A stretch of 64,000 nucleotides of DNA, from assembly GCA_028284705.1 (NCBI GenBank), contig JANQRE010000043.1, positions 1 through 64,000 on the forward strand, given 5' to 3'. The position numbers and the translations under genes were made by a program. The notes under the pieces are model-generated. The model was not told the DNA's origin, searched no databases, and saw only the letters and a program-made list of their open reading frames with translations. Positions 11,243 to 20,424 of this stretch are shown here, piece after piece (position 1 is the first letter of the stretch; each line of letters begins with the position of its first letter). This stretch comes from Paracoccaceae bacterium (GTDB lineage: Bacteria; Pseudomonadota; Alphaproteobacteria; Rhodobacterales; Rhodobacteraceae).

Positions 11243-11267
11243 CTTCATTCTGGCAAAAATACTCAAA
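11243..11267 (-). repeat. Post-terminator motif copy A (minus strand: TTTGAGTATTTTTGCCAGAATGAAG)
   Basis: 25-nt sequence with a 24/25 match at 32657-32681. Confidence 0.6.
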
Positions 11268-11342
11268 CGCACCGCCCGCAACCCCGACTCACCTTCACCC
11301 TCTCGGGCTCACACAAGCCACAGGGCACCCAAAAAAGGCGCA

Positions 11343-11376
11343 AAGCCCCGGACGCCAAAGGCTCCGGGGCTTTTCC
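11343..11376 (-). terminator. Terminator hairpin downstream of NfeD/paraslipin operon
   Basis: AAAGCCCCGGA / TCCGGGGCTTTT inverted repeat just downstream of the minus-strand stop at 11395. Confidence 0.65.
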
Positions 11377-11394
11377 GTTTAACTGGACGAAGAC

Positions 11395-11682
11395 TCAGTT
11401 GTCGTTGATATCGTGGTCGAAGGTCTTCACCTGACCCGTCTTCAGCGCAAAGACTTTCCGCAGGATCAGCCACAGCGCCAGGGCCACAGCCGCAAACACC
11501 ACCAAAGTGATCGGCAAAGACCCCGCCAACCACATCGCGGGCGCACCGCCAATGGCCAGGATCGTCCCAATCACGCCCGCCGACAGCGCAAAGCCCAGCA
11601 GGATATAGCCCGGCGCAATGATCTCCAGAATGCCCAGGATCAGCGCCCCGGCAAACCAGACCCAATAGTCAGACCACATCAT
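11395..11682 (-). CDS. NfeD family membrane protein
   Basis: 95 aa, TM-rich, follows SPFH gene with 4-bp overlap (classic NfeD/SPFH pair). Confidence 0.88.
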   Translation of the reverse strand: MMWSDYWVWFAGALILGILEIIAPGYILLGFALSAGVIGTILAIGGAPAMWLAGSLPITLVVFAAVALALWLILRKVFALKTGQVKTFDHDINDN

Positions 11683-12569
11683 GAGCCACGCCCTTTCAAC
11701 AATCCAAACGCATCCGAGAACGCATCAAGCGCATTGGCGGGCAGCAGGATTGTTTGCTTCCCATCTCCCTGCCCAACTGCGGTCAACGCCTCGACCTGTT
11801 TCAAGGCCACCTGATACTGAGCTGCCTCCAACCCGTTCTCCTGAATGGCCTGCGCCACAACACCGGTCGCATAGGCTTCCGCATCCGCCTGAACCCGCCG
11901 CGCTTTCGCGGCCTGCTCGGCGGCATAAAGCTCGGCATCCGCCGCAAGTTCGACAGCCCGCCTTGCGCCTTCAGCCTCTGTCACAGCCGCCCGCCGCGCA
12001 CGTTCCGCGTTCAACTGCTGTAGCATCGCATCGCGCGTCGCCTGATCCAGGTTCACATCCAGAATCTCCGCCCGGGTCACTTCAATTCCCCAGTCATCGA
12101 CAATCTTCTCCAGCGATTGCTGGATGCGCAGGATCAGTTGCGCCCGGTTGGTCTGTACCTGATCCAGTTCCAGGGCGCCGATCTCGGAGCGCACAATCCC
12201 CGCCACTGTCGTCATAATCGCCGCATCGATATCGCGAATGCGATACACGGTCTTTTCCGGCTCAATGATCCGGTAGAACACAGATGTATCCACCTGCACC
12301 AACACGTTGTCCGAAGTGATCGCATCCTGCTTATTTGTCGGCAATTGCCGCTCCAGGATCGAAATCCGGTGCGCCACACGGTCCAGAAACGGCACGATGA
12401 AGTTGATCCCTGGTCCCAGAACCGATTTTAGCCGCCCAAAGCGTTCCACCACAAATTTCTGAGATTGGGGCACAATCCGGACACCGGCCAGAATGACCAC
12501 GACCAGAAACACAAACAGCAATAAATATACGATATTATTGCCAAAAAACTCTAATATCAGATCTTCCAT
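11679..12569 (-). CDS. SPFH/Band 7 (paraslipin) family protein
   Basis: VRIVPQSQKFVVERFGRLKSVLGPGINFIVPFLDRV; Band 7 domain. Confidence 0.93.
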   Translation of the reverse strand: MEDLILEFFGNNIVYLLLFVFLVVVILAGVRIVPQSQKFVVERFGRLKSVLGPGINFIVPFLDRVAHRISILERQLPTNKQDAITSDNVLVQVDTSVFYRIIEPEKTVYRIRDIDAAIMTTVAGIVRSEIGALELDQVQTNRAQLILRIQQSLEKIVDDWGIEVTRAEILDVNLDQATRDAMLQQLNAERARRAAVTEAEGARRAVELAADAELYAAEQAAKARRVQADAEAYATGVVAQAIQENGLEAAQYQVALKQVEALTAVGQGDGKQTILLPANALDAFSDAFGLLKGRGS

Positions 12570-12665
12570 CTTAAGACTGCTCCCTCAGGCCCCATACTAG
12601 ATATGGGCATGCTTTTTTGTTTTTTGTAGATATACAGCGTCAGACCCTTGTTTCCTAGCGCTCAT

Positions 12666-13916
12666 ATGCCAAGCCTTTGCCGAGAATGCCTGCACCAGTT
12701 CGACAGCGCCCAACGCTGTCCGAAATGCGCGTCTCCGCGCATCCTCAGCCATCCCGAGCTGTTTTCGCTCTCCATCGCGCATATGGATTGCGATGCGTTC
12801 TACGCCTCCGTCGAAAAGCGCGACAATCCGACCTTACGCGACAAACCCGTCATCATCGGCGGCGGCAAACGCGGGGTCGTCTCCACCGCCTGTTACATCG
12901 CCCGCATCAAGGGCGTGCGATCCGCGATGCCGATGTTCAAAGCCCTGCAGCTTTGCCCCGAGGCCGAGGTCGTGCGCGGCCGCATGGATGTCTATGTTGC
13001 AGTCTCCCGCGAAATCCGCGCCATGATGGAGGAGTTGACCCCCGCCATCGAACCGCTTTCCCTGGATGAGGCCTTCCTCGATCTCACCGGCACCGAAAAA
13101 CTGCATGGCGCCCCACCTGCAGTGATGCTCGCCCGCCTCGTCAAACGCATGGAGGATGAACTGGGCCTTTCCGGCTCCATCGGCCTCTCCCACAACAAAT
13201 TCCTCGCCAAGGTCGCTTCCGACCTCGACAAGCCCCGCGGGTTCTCGATCATCGGCGAGGCCGAAACCTCCGCATTCCTCAAGGACAAGCCCGTTTCGCT
13301 GATCTGGGGCGTCGGTGCCGTCACCCGCGAAAGCCTTGAGAAGGCCGGCATCCGCACCTTCTCCGATCTCCTGCGGTGGGATCGCAAAGACCTCGGCGCG
13401 CGCTTCGGCTCCATGGGAGACCGCCTCTGGCATCTCGCCCGTGGACAGGACTACCGCCGCGTATCGAACAACACACCCGTCAAAGGCATTTCCAACGAGA
13501 CCACCTTCCACGAAGACACCAACGCAACCGATATTCTCGACGGTCACATCTGGCGGCTTTCTGAAAAGGTCTCCGACCGCGCGAAAGCTAAAGGCATCGC
13601 TGGTCGCGTCGTGACGCTGAAACTGAAAACCGCGAAGTTCAAGATCATCACACGGCGGCTCTCACTACGCGACCCCACGCAAATCGCTGACACGATTTAC
13701 CGCACCGCCCGCGACCTCTTCGATCAGGTGAATGACGGCCCCTACCGGCTTCTCGGCGTCGGCCTCTCCGATCTGGTCCCCGAGGATCAGTCCGATCTCC
13801 ACGCCGATCTGCTTGACCCCGAGGCGGCGCAACGCTCCCAGGCCGAGCGCGCCACCGACAAAATCCGCGAAAAATTCGGCTCCGACGCGATCATGAAAGG
13901 CCGCTCTCTGCGTTAG
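12666..13916 (+). CDS. dinB: DNA polymerase IV (Y-family) with N-terminal Zn-ribbon-like segment
   Basis: CRECLHQFDSAQRCPKC N-term; HMDCDAFYASVEKRDNP, SLDEAFLDLTGT motifs. Confidence 0.94.
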   Translation: MPSLCRECLHQFDSAQRCPKCASPRILSHPELFSLSIAHMDCDAFYASVEKRDNPTLRDKPVIIGGGKRGVVSTACYIARIKGVRSAMPMFKALQLCPEAEVVRGRMDVYVAVSREIRAMMEELTPAIEPLSLDEAFLDLTGTEKLHGAPPAVMLARLVKRMEDELGLSGSIGLSHNKFLAKVASDLDKPRGFSIIGEAETSAFLKDKPVSLIWGVGAVTRESLEKAGIRTFSDLLRWDRKDLGARFGSMGDRLWHLARGQDYRRVSNNTPVKGISNETTFHEDTNATDILDGHIWRLSEKVSDRAKAKGIAGRVVTLKLKTAKFKIITRRLSLRDPTQIADTIYRTARDLFDQVNDGPYRLLGVGLSDLVPEDQSDLHADLLDPEAAQRSQAERATDKIREKFGSDAIMKGRSLR

Positions 13917-13923
13917 GCCCGGC

Positions 13924-13953
13924 TCTTTCACTGGTCTGAAAATACTCTCAGGG
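13924..13953 (-). repeat. Post-terminator motif copy B (divergent)
   Basis: ctttcactggtctgaaaatactctcaggga; next to perfect hairpin TGAGGGCGC-ga-GCGCCCTCA. Confidence 0.4.
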
Positions 13954-14023
13954 AGTTTGCCTGCGTGGCTGAGGGCGCGAGCGCCCTCAAAGAACGCAAA
14001 TCAAAGGTAGGCGCGGCACGCGC

Positions 14024-14893
14024 TCATTTCTCATCACCGGCCAAAAGCGCAGACGCCTCCGGTAGATCGCCCCTCCAGAACCAGTCCTGCCAGGCCTGCC
14101 CTGTCTCGCCGGTCGCCCGGAAAGCCACGTCGGTCACGATGGGATAAACCGGCTCTTCGTCGGTCTCCGGTGCGGTGTTGAACAGGAAAAGATTTGGGAA
14201 ATCATATCCCGGAAACCCCAAAAGCGCCTGATGGCCAACGAATTGAAACAGGCCCTGATCGAGTTCGATCCCCGCCTCTTCGCCTTCATGGCTCACGTGC
14301 AAAAGCCGCTCCGACCCGTCCCGTTGATCCACCGCCAGCCAGTCGCCATTTGGCGCCGTCGCAAAGGCAAATCCGGCATCGAAGAACTCCAAAAGCCCGC
14401 GGCTATGGTCAGCCATCTCCTCATCAGCTGCCGTTTCTGGATCATAGACCGCGCGCCAACCATCCACCGCCCCATAGGCTTGCAGGACATCTTCCAGTTT
14501 CAGGCGGAACAAGCCACCCGTCAGGATGGGCGAGCGATAACTGAACTCCTGGATCGACCCATCAGCCGCAGGCGCATAGGCCCATTGCACAAACCGCTCC
14601 GGCGGCAGTTCCTCATAGTCAAACCACGGCGCCGCCTCGAGGCGCTTTCCCGGCAGGCGGAAACTGACCTCGATCTCTTTGGAAACCGCTGCGAAAAAGC
14701 GCCGCAAGTCGCTGGGTAAAGTCGCGCCGATCTCCTGCTCGACCGCGGAAAGTTCGGCCTCGGAAGCCGGCGCCTCAAAAATCATCTTGAACGGTTTGAC
14801 GTTGCGCCCCACCCGCGCAGCGCTCGGATCAAGGAGCCGTTTCACAATCGCCAGAAGATCAGCGCGGTAGGCCGCAAGATCGATCTCGCTCAA
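14024..14893 (-). CDS. SMI1/KNR4 family-like protein
   Basis: ASEAELSAVEQEIGATLPSDLRRFFAAVS resembles SMI1/KNR4 N-terminal motif. Confidence 0.65.
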   Translation of the reverse strand: MSEIDLAAYRADLLAIVKRLLDPSAARVGRNVKPFKMIFEAPASEAELSAVEQEIGATLPSDLRRFFAAVSKEIEVSFRLPGKRLEAAPWFDYEELPPERFVQWAYAPAADGSIQEFSYRSPILTGGLFRLKLEDVLQAYGAVDGWRAVYDPETAADEEMADHSRGLLEFFDAGFAFATAPNGDWLAVDQRDGSERLLHVSHEGEEAGIELDQGLFQFVGHQALLGFPGYDFPNLFLFNTAPETDEEPVYPIVTDVAFRATGETGQAWQDWFWRGDLPEASALLAGDEK

Positions 14894-14896
14894 AGC

Positions 14897-15757
14897 CTAT
14901 TCTGCCGCCATCGGCAGGGCTTTGCGTCCGACATCGGTGATCCCGGTTAAGATCCGCGCCATCACCTGCTGAAACGCTTCGAAATTCGCGCTCGGCTCGA
15001 CCCGGGCCTCATCGAGATAGAGCGACCGGTCGATCTCGATCTGCAACGCATGCTGCTTGCGCGACGGTCGCCCGTAAGCTTGCGTGATGTAGGCACCCGC
15101 AAAGGGGGCGTTGCGCGTGACCCTCAGTCCCGCTTCCAGAAGCACTGTCTCGATCCGGTCGACGATCTCGCCCTCGGCACTGGCGCCAAACCGGTCACCG
15201 ATCACCACATCGGGTCGCAATTTGCGATCGGGATGCGCCGCTTCGACGGCCTCATGGGGCATTGAGTGCCAATCCACCAGGATCGCTTCGCCAAACATCA
15301 TCCGCGTGTCATCCAGCAGCGCCTGCAGCCGGTCATGATAAGGCCGCCAATATTGCCGCAACCGCTTATGTGCCTCGTCCCGCGCCAGTTTCCCGCGATA
15401 AATCGCGCGCCCATTGGACACCACGCGCGGGATCACTCCCAGGCCGCTGGCGATACGTGGGTTATGGCTCGCGCGACCAACGCCCTCGATCAGCGCCGGG
15501 TCCAACTCATCTGCCGCCCGGTTCAGGTCGAGATAGGCCCGCGGCATCCGTGCGGCGATGAAAGGTGCCCCGCACGCAACGCCTGGCTCCACCAGCAAAT
15601 CCACGAAAGCATCCTCGGAAGAGCGGATCGACAATTCATCCAGAACTGAGCTCCGCAAAAATGACCGCAAATAGTCCCGCCCCGAATGCGGAGAGGCAAA
15701 AACCACGCTCGTGGTCTGCTCCGGGGGCTGAGATAAGGCATAGGCCTTGTGGGTCAT
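14897..15757 (-). CDS. N-formylglutamate amidohydrolase family protein
   Basis: FASPHSGRDY, YLDLNRAADELD, DWHSMP motifs. Confidence 0.9.
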   Translation of the reverse strand: MTHKAYALSQPPEQTTSVVFASPHSGRDYLRSFLRSSVLDELSIRSSEDAFVDLLVEPGVACGAPFIAARMPRAYLDLNRAADELDPALIEGVGRASHNPRIASGLGVIPRVVSNGRAIYRGKLARDEAHKRLRQYWRPYHDRLQALLDDTRMMFGEAILVDWHSMPHEAVEAAHPDRKLRPDVVIGDRFGASAEGEIVDRIETVLLEAGLRVTRNAPFAGAYITQAYGRPSRKQHALQIEIDRSLYLDEARVEPSANFEAFQQVMARILTGITDVGRKALPMAAE

Positions 15758-15903
15758 TCGCGTCTCCTCTTCAGGGGGACTATAGAAGGTAATCAGACGG
15801 GGTCAAAAGCTCTTGAACGATATTCCGACTCCTTCTATAGAGCGCGGACCGATCCGCTCCGGCGGCCTCTTAAGGCGTTGTCAGACGGGCAGGGCATGCG
15901 ATA

Positions 15904-15978
15904 GGGCGCTTAGCTCAGTGGTAGAGCACTTCGTTGACATCGAAGGGGTCACTAGTTCGAACCTAGTAGTGCCCACCA
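15904..15978 (+). tRNA. tRNA-Val (anticodon GAC)
   Basis: acceptor GGGCGCT/AGTGCCC, anticodon loop TTGACAT, T arm GTTCGAAC, encoded CCA. Confidence 0.95.
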
Positions 15979-16038
15979 TCGCGAGAGAGATTAACTGGAA
16001 GGCGCCACCGCGCTGGACGAAAAGGAAAGAGAAGAGAC

Positions 16039-16164
16039 ATGAAAGTCAGAAACTCGCTTCGTTCCCTGAAGTCGCGCCACCGCGATTGCCGTGTTGTGCG
16101 CCGGAAGGGCCGGGTCTATGTGATCAACAAGACCCAGCGTCGGTTCAAAGCCCGCCAGGGCTGA
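16039..16164 (+). CDS. rpmJ: 50S ribosomal protein L36 (41 aa, single-Cys form)
   Basis: [41 protein letters not shown]; below the length cutoff of the ORF track. Confidence 0.95.
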   Translation: MKVRNSLRSLKSRHRDCRVVRRKGRVYVINKTQRRFKARQG

Positions 16165-16187
16165 ACGCGATACATAGACTGAAAAAG

Positions 16188-16211
16188 GCCGCTCCTTGGA
16201 GCGGCTTTTTT
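16188..16211 (+). terminator. Rho-independent terminator of rpmJ
   Basis: GCCGCTCC-tt-GGAGCGGC followed by TTTTTT. Confidence 0.85.
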
Positions 16212-16243
16212 GTGGCCCGATACATCAGCGGATAGCACTGCCG

Positions 16244-16924
16244 CTAGCCCAGCAGAAGCCTCATCTCGCCATTCTCCAAAACGGCTTCCTGTCGCGGATC
16301 GCGCCGTGCGGTGACAAGCATGGCCTGTGCCAACTCATCTGAGGTAACCCCGATGGACGGCATCAATCTGTGCACAGGCACAAACAGGTAATCCGCCAGC
16401 TTCCAGGTGTTCCGAGGGCCCATGGGCGCGATATATCCTGGTCGGAACGCAAATTTTCGGGCGACTTTTGAGGCGAAAAACGCCGTCTCGGCCTGCCCTT
16501 TAGTGCGGAGCGCAAAAGACATGCCCCCACCTTCCGGCCGAGCGCCTTGCGCCGAAAACAAACAGAAGGTTGCGCCGGGGCAGGACTCCTCACAGGCCTT
16601 AAGAAGCGCCTGCAACCAATGCACCGTGATCTCTTCATAAGCGTCCCGGCTCACCCGGCTCGAGTAGGTGGCCAGGCAGTGAAACACCGTCGCGATGCCC
16701 TCCAGATGCGGGGCTAAAGCCTCCGCATTGCCAAAATCGGTGAACGTAACTTCCGTTAGCTTATCATGCGCACGCCCGGACGGGCGACGGCCCAGTGAAA
16801 CGACTTCCGTGACATCCTCGGCCTCAAGCAGTGCCCCAAGAACCGATGCGCCGACCATGCCCGTGCCGCCGGTCAGGAACACACGCCCCAGAGGGCGATT
16901 GTCTCGGTCCGCCATCCTGATCAC
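16244..16924 (-). CDS. NAD(P)-binding oxidoreductase (atypical SDR / NAD-epimerase-like)
   Basis: GRVFLTGGTGMVGASVLGALLEA; overlaps preceding SRPBCC gene. Confidence 0.8.
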   Translation of the reverse strand: MIRMADRDNRPLGRVFLTGGTGMVGASVLGALLEAEDVTEVVSLGRRPSGRAHDKLTEVTFTDFGNAEALAPHLEGIATVFHCLATYSSRVSRDAYEEITVHWLQALLKACEESCPGATFCLFSAQGARPEGGGMSFALRTKGQAETAFFASKVARKFAFRPGYIAPMGPRNTWKLADYLFVPVHRLMPSIGVTSDELAQAMLVTARRDPRQEAVLENGEMRLLLG

Positions 16925-17400
16925 GCAGCCTTTGCGCGCCGTTCGGCTTCGTTTTTCAGGCCCCGGTTGAAGGCCTGATACCCCTCGACATAGGTCTTCG
17001 CCAGATTGCCACCGATCAGCCAGGTGATGCCCTTCATGATCTCATCGGACTGCACGAACCGGGTCTTTCCGCCGTCCACCGGTTCGACCCTGAAATGATG
17101 GTTGTCGCAAATGCCGCCCGGACCTTTCTCGGCCCAGTAGAACTCCACACCCTCAGTCACGTGGATCTTGTGCTTGATCTTAGTGAGCTTCTCCTTCTTC
17201 GGGTTCATCTGAAACGCAACTTCGATCTCCGCGCCATCTTTGATCTCCCCCTGAATGCTCACCAGAAAGGCCGCCCAGTCCTTATAGTTCTGAGTGTCAG
17301 TCAGAACCGCCCAGACCTGCTCGGGCGCGGCATCAATGGTGATGTCAGTGTGGATCTTGTGATGCGACAGGCTCACTTTTTCTGATTTGCCGGTTTCCAT
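16921..17400 (-). CDS. SRPBCC family protein
   Basis: ITIDAAPEQVWAVLTDTQNYKDW; start METGKSEK at 17400 preceded by GGAGGGGAGA. Confidence 0.85.
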   Translation of the reverse strand: METGKSEKVSLSHHKIHTDITIDAAPEQVWAVLTDTQNYKDWAAFLVSIQGEIKDGAEIEVAFQMNPKKEKLTKIKHKIHVTEGVEFYWAEKGPGGICDNHHFRVEPVDGGKTRFVQSDEIMKGITWLIGGNLAKTYVEGYQAFNRGLKNEAERRAKAA

Positions 17401-17430
17401 ACGTTCTGTCTCCCCTCCAGCTTCCGTGGG

Positions 17431-17455
17431 TTTACAAATCATTATTGATTGTAAA
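17431..17455. promoter_or_regulatory. Candidate TetR operator (near-palindrome) in divergent promoter region
   Basis: TTTACAAATCATTATTGATTGTAAA; second dyad TTGACA...TGTCAA at 17457-17481. Confidence 0.5.
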
Positions 17456-17490
17456 ATTGACATTTTCGATTGTTTTGTCAAGCTGCTTGC

Positions 17491-18048
17491 ATGAACGAGC
17501 GTGAAATAAACATCGCTGAGGCCGCAATCCGCGCTTATGAGCGCAAAGGCGTGCGTCGGACGACAATGTCAGACATCGCTAAGGAAGCGGGTGTGACGCG
17601 TCAGACGGTCTATAACGTTTTCCCAAATACGGATGCCGTCCTGCGCGGCGCAATCCGGCTCTTTATCAGCGGGCTGTGGCAGCGCATCGTGGAGGAATGG
17701 GAGACCTGCGACACGCTGAGCCAAAAGCTCGACATCCTGCTGCAGCATTTCGCGATAGAGCCGTGGGAGTTCCTCCACAGCTCCGAGGAAGCCGCGCAGC
17801 TAGAGCGCGGCTATAACGCGGCAGGTCGGGCAGAGATCGAGGGGGCTCGCCTGGGGTTTCGCGGCGATATCGCCGATCTGTTTGAACCCTGGAGGGATGA
17901 CCTGATCAGACGCGGCACCAATCCGCTGGCGGTCTCCGACTTCATCAGCGCTGCAATCGAGGGCATCAAATACAACAACAACTCTCGCGCCGACATGCAC
18001 ATGGCCGTGGCGACGCTGAAAGCCAGCCTCCTGGCCCTGACGGATTAA
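17491..18048 (+). CDS. TetR/AcrR family transcriptional regulator
   Basis: MSDIAKEAGVTRQTVYNVFPNTDAVL HTH motif; divergent from SRPBCC gene. Confidence 0.92.
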   Translation: MNEREINIAEAAIRAYERKGVRRTTMSDIAKEAGVTRQTVYNVFPNTDAVLRGAIRLFISGLWQRIVEEWETCDTLSQKLDILLQHFAIEPWEFLHSSEEAAQLERGYNAAGRAEIEGARLGFRGDIADLFEPWRDDLIRRGTNPLAVSDFISAAIEGIKYNNNSRADMHMAVATLKASLLALTD

Positions 18049-18172
18049 CTCGCTGACCAAGACCAAAACACGCCGGTTTCCGCGCCCAAGATTTCATAAA
18101 ATCGAAACAAATCTGTTACGAAGCAGACACGCCTGACAGGCATGGCAAATCTCACGTCACTGGGGGATTTCC

Positions 18173-20329
18173 ATGAAAAACTATCTGACTCTTTCGGCCT
18201 CTCTTCTGGCCCTCTGCGCCTCTGCCGCAAGCGCGGAAAACTTCAACCGCATCTCGTCTTTCCCGGTCCTGGCCAATATGGCCGCAGGCGAAGACACCAC
18301 GCGCGAAACCTCGCCCGAGATCATCGCCGCAACACCCGACGGCATGACGCTGGTCTATACCGACAGCCCGCTTGAAGTGATCGGCATGGTCGACATCACC
18401 GATGCCAAAAGCCCCAAACCGCTCGGCAATAAAGCCGTCGGAGGGGAGCCGACCTCCGTTACCATCGTTGGCGACACCGCCTTTGTCGGCGTGAACACGT
18501 CTGAGAGCTACACCGCGCCCTCCGGCACGCTGAAAGCCTTCGAGATCGGTTCGAAAGAGGAAATCGCCGCCTGCGATCTCGGCGGTCAGCCCGACAGTAT
18601 CGCGGCGGCTCCGGACGGCTCCTTCATCGCTGTCGCCATCGAGAACGAACGTGATGAAGACCTCAATGACGGCATCATCCCGCAACTTCCCGCCGGAGGT
18701 GTCGCCCTGATCGGTCTGAACGATGGCGCGCTTGATTGCGGCTCGATGATCATGGCTGATCTGACCGGTCTCGCCGCAGTTGCGCCCACCGATCCCGAGC
18801 CGGAATTCGTCACGATCAACACGCTTGGCGAAACTGTCGTCACCCTGCAGGAAAACAACCATATCGTGGTCCTGAACCGCGACGGTTCGGTCCTGTCGCA
18901 TTTCTCCGCCGGCAGCGTCGATCTCGAAGGCATCGACGCCACCGATGAACGCGGGGCACTGATCTTCACCGAGAGCCAGCAGAACCGCAAACGGGAGCCC
19001 GACGCGATCAAATGGATCGACGACACCCATGTCGCCACCGCCAATGAGGGCGATTACGAAGGAGGCTCCCGCGGCTGGACGATCTTCAACAAAAACGGCG
19101 ATGTCGTCTATGAGAACGGCACAGGGTTTGAACAGGCGATCATCCAGATCGGCCACTACCCCGACAAGCGCTCTGATGCCAAAGGTGTCGAACCAGAAAG
19201 CATCGATGCCGCCACTTTCGGCGGCACGCCTTACATCTTCGTGGGCGCCGAGCGCGCTTCTGTCGTCGGCGTCTATGACGCCACCAACCCCGCCGCTCCG
19301 CAGCTCAAACAGCTCCTGCCCTCCGGCGTCGGTCCCGAAGGTTACGTGGCGATCCCCGAGCGCAACCTGCTGATATCCGCCAATGAGGCCGACCTGATCG
19401 AGGATGGCGGCGCCAGGGCGCACGTGATGATCTACGAATATCAGGACGCGCCAGCCGCCTATCCGCACCTCACTTCCGCCGGGATGGACAGGCTCACCGG
19501 CTGGGGCGCAATCTCCGGCATGGTCGCGGGTGAAAACGGTATGGTCTATGCGGTGAATGACAGCTTCTACAGCTTCCAGCCGACGATCTTCACCATCGAC
19601 ACCACGCAAACGCCCGCGGCCATCATCGACGCCCTACCCGTCAAGCGCAAAGGTCGCCCGGCGCAGAAACTCGACATGGAAGGTATCACGCTCGACGGCG
19701 AGGGCGGCTTCTGGGTCGCCTCCGAAGGGCGCACCGACCGCGTCGTGCCGCATGCGCTTTATCACGTGAATGCCAAGGGCGAGATCAAGCAGGAAATCGG
19801 TCTGCCGCCCGAACTCATGGCCGTTGAAAAACGCTTCGGGTTCGAAGGTATCACAAAGGTCGGTGACACGCTCTGGATGGCGGTCCAGCGCGAATGGAAG
19901 GACGACCCCGAAAACCACGTGAAACTGGTCGCCTACAATATCGAGACCGAGGAGTGGGGCGCCGTGCGCTATGAGAAGGCCGAACCCACAACCGGTTGGG
20001 TGGGCCTCTCGGAGATCACCGCCCATGGCGATTACATCTACGTGGTCGAGCGCGACAACCAGCATGATGATCGCGCTGTCACCAAGAAGGTCTACCGCAT
20101 CCCGGCCGCCGACATGCAACCCGCGCCTCTGGGCGGCGACCTGCCCGTGGTCTCCAAGGAACTGGTCCGCGACCTGCTGCCCGATCTGACCTCGACCGGT
20201 GGCTATGTGCTCGACAAGGTCGAAGGGCTCGCGATTGCCGCCGACGGCACGGCCTGGGTCTCGACAGACAATGATGGTGTCGACGATCATTCCGGCGAGA
20301 CGATGTTCTTCTCTTTTTCAGTGAAGTAA
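18173..20329 (+). CDS. Secreted esterase-like activity of phytase family protein
   Basis: 718 aa, signal peptide, beta-propeller N-terminus, C-terminal phytase-like domain (DMEGITLDGEGGFWVASEG). Confidence 0.8.
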   Translation: MKNYLTLSASLLALCASAASAENFNRISSFPVLANMAAGEDTTRETSPEIIAATPDGMTLVYTDSPLEVIGMVDITDAKSPKPLGNKAVGGEPTSVTIVGDTAFVGVNTSESYTAPSGTLKAFEIGSKEEIAACDLGGQPDSIAAAPDGSFIAVAIENERDEDLNDGIIPQLPAGGVALIGLNDGALDCGSMIMADLTGLAAVAPTDPEPEFVTINTLGETVVTLQENNHIVVLNRDGSVLSHFSAGSVDLEGIDATDERGALIFTESQQNRKREPDAIKWIDDTHVATANEGDYEGGSRGWTIFNKNGDVVYENGTGFEQAIIQIGHYPDKRSDAKGVEPESIDAATFGGTPYIFVGAERASVVGVYDATNPAAPQLKQLLPSGVGPEGYVAIPERNLLISANEADLIEDGGARAHVMIYEYQDAPAAYPHLTSAGMDRLTGWGAISGMVAGENGMVYAVNDSFYSFQPTIFTIDTTQTPAAIIDALPVKRKGRPAQKLDMEGITLDGEGGFWVASEGRTDRVVPHALYHVNAKGEIKQEIGLPPELMAVEKRFGFEGITKVGDTLWMAVQREWKDDPENHVKLVAYNIETEEWGAVRYEKAEPTTGWVGLSEITAHGDYIYVVERDNQHDDRAVTKKVYRIPAADMQPAPLGGDLPVVSKELVRDLLPDLTSTGGYVLDKVEGLAIAADGTAWVSTDNDGVDDHSGETMFFSFSVK

Positions 20330-20349
20330 GAAACCCGAACAGACATCAA

Positions 20350-20381
20350 GAAAGGCCGCTCACACGAGTGGCCTTTCTTTT
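20350..20381 (+). terminator. Rho-independent terminator
   Basis: GAAAGGCCGCTCACACGAGTGGCCTTTC followed by TTTT. Confidence 0.75.
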
Positions 20382-20424
20382 CCTTGGCACCATCTTCGGC
20401 AAGGTCTCTCGCGAAGCGAAACCC

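Noticed and set aside
12591-12620. CCCATA-ctaga-TATGGG plus T-tracts upstream of dinB as an attenuator
   Set aside because: Stem is only 6 bp and several nt separate it from the T-run; too weak to claim without transcript data.
15904-15978. tRNA-Val as a genomic-island attachment site
   Set aside because: No integrase and no partial duplicate of the tRNA 3' end seen; downstream is housekeeping rpmJ.
18152-19609. 485-aa minus-strand ORF
   Set aside because: Shadow of the phytase-like secreted protein gene, which has signal peptide and motifs.
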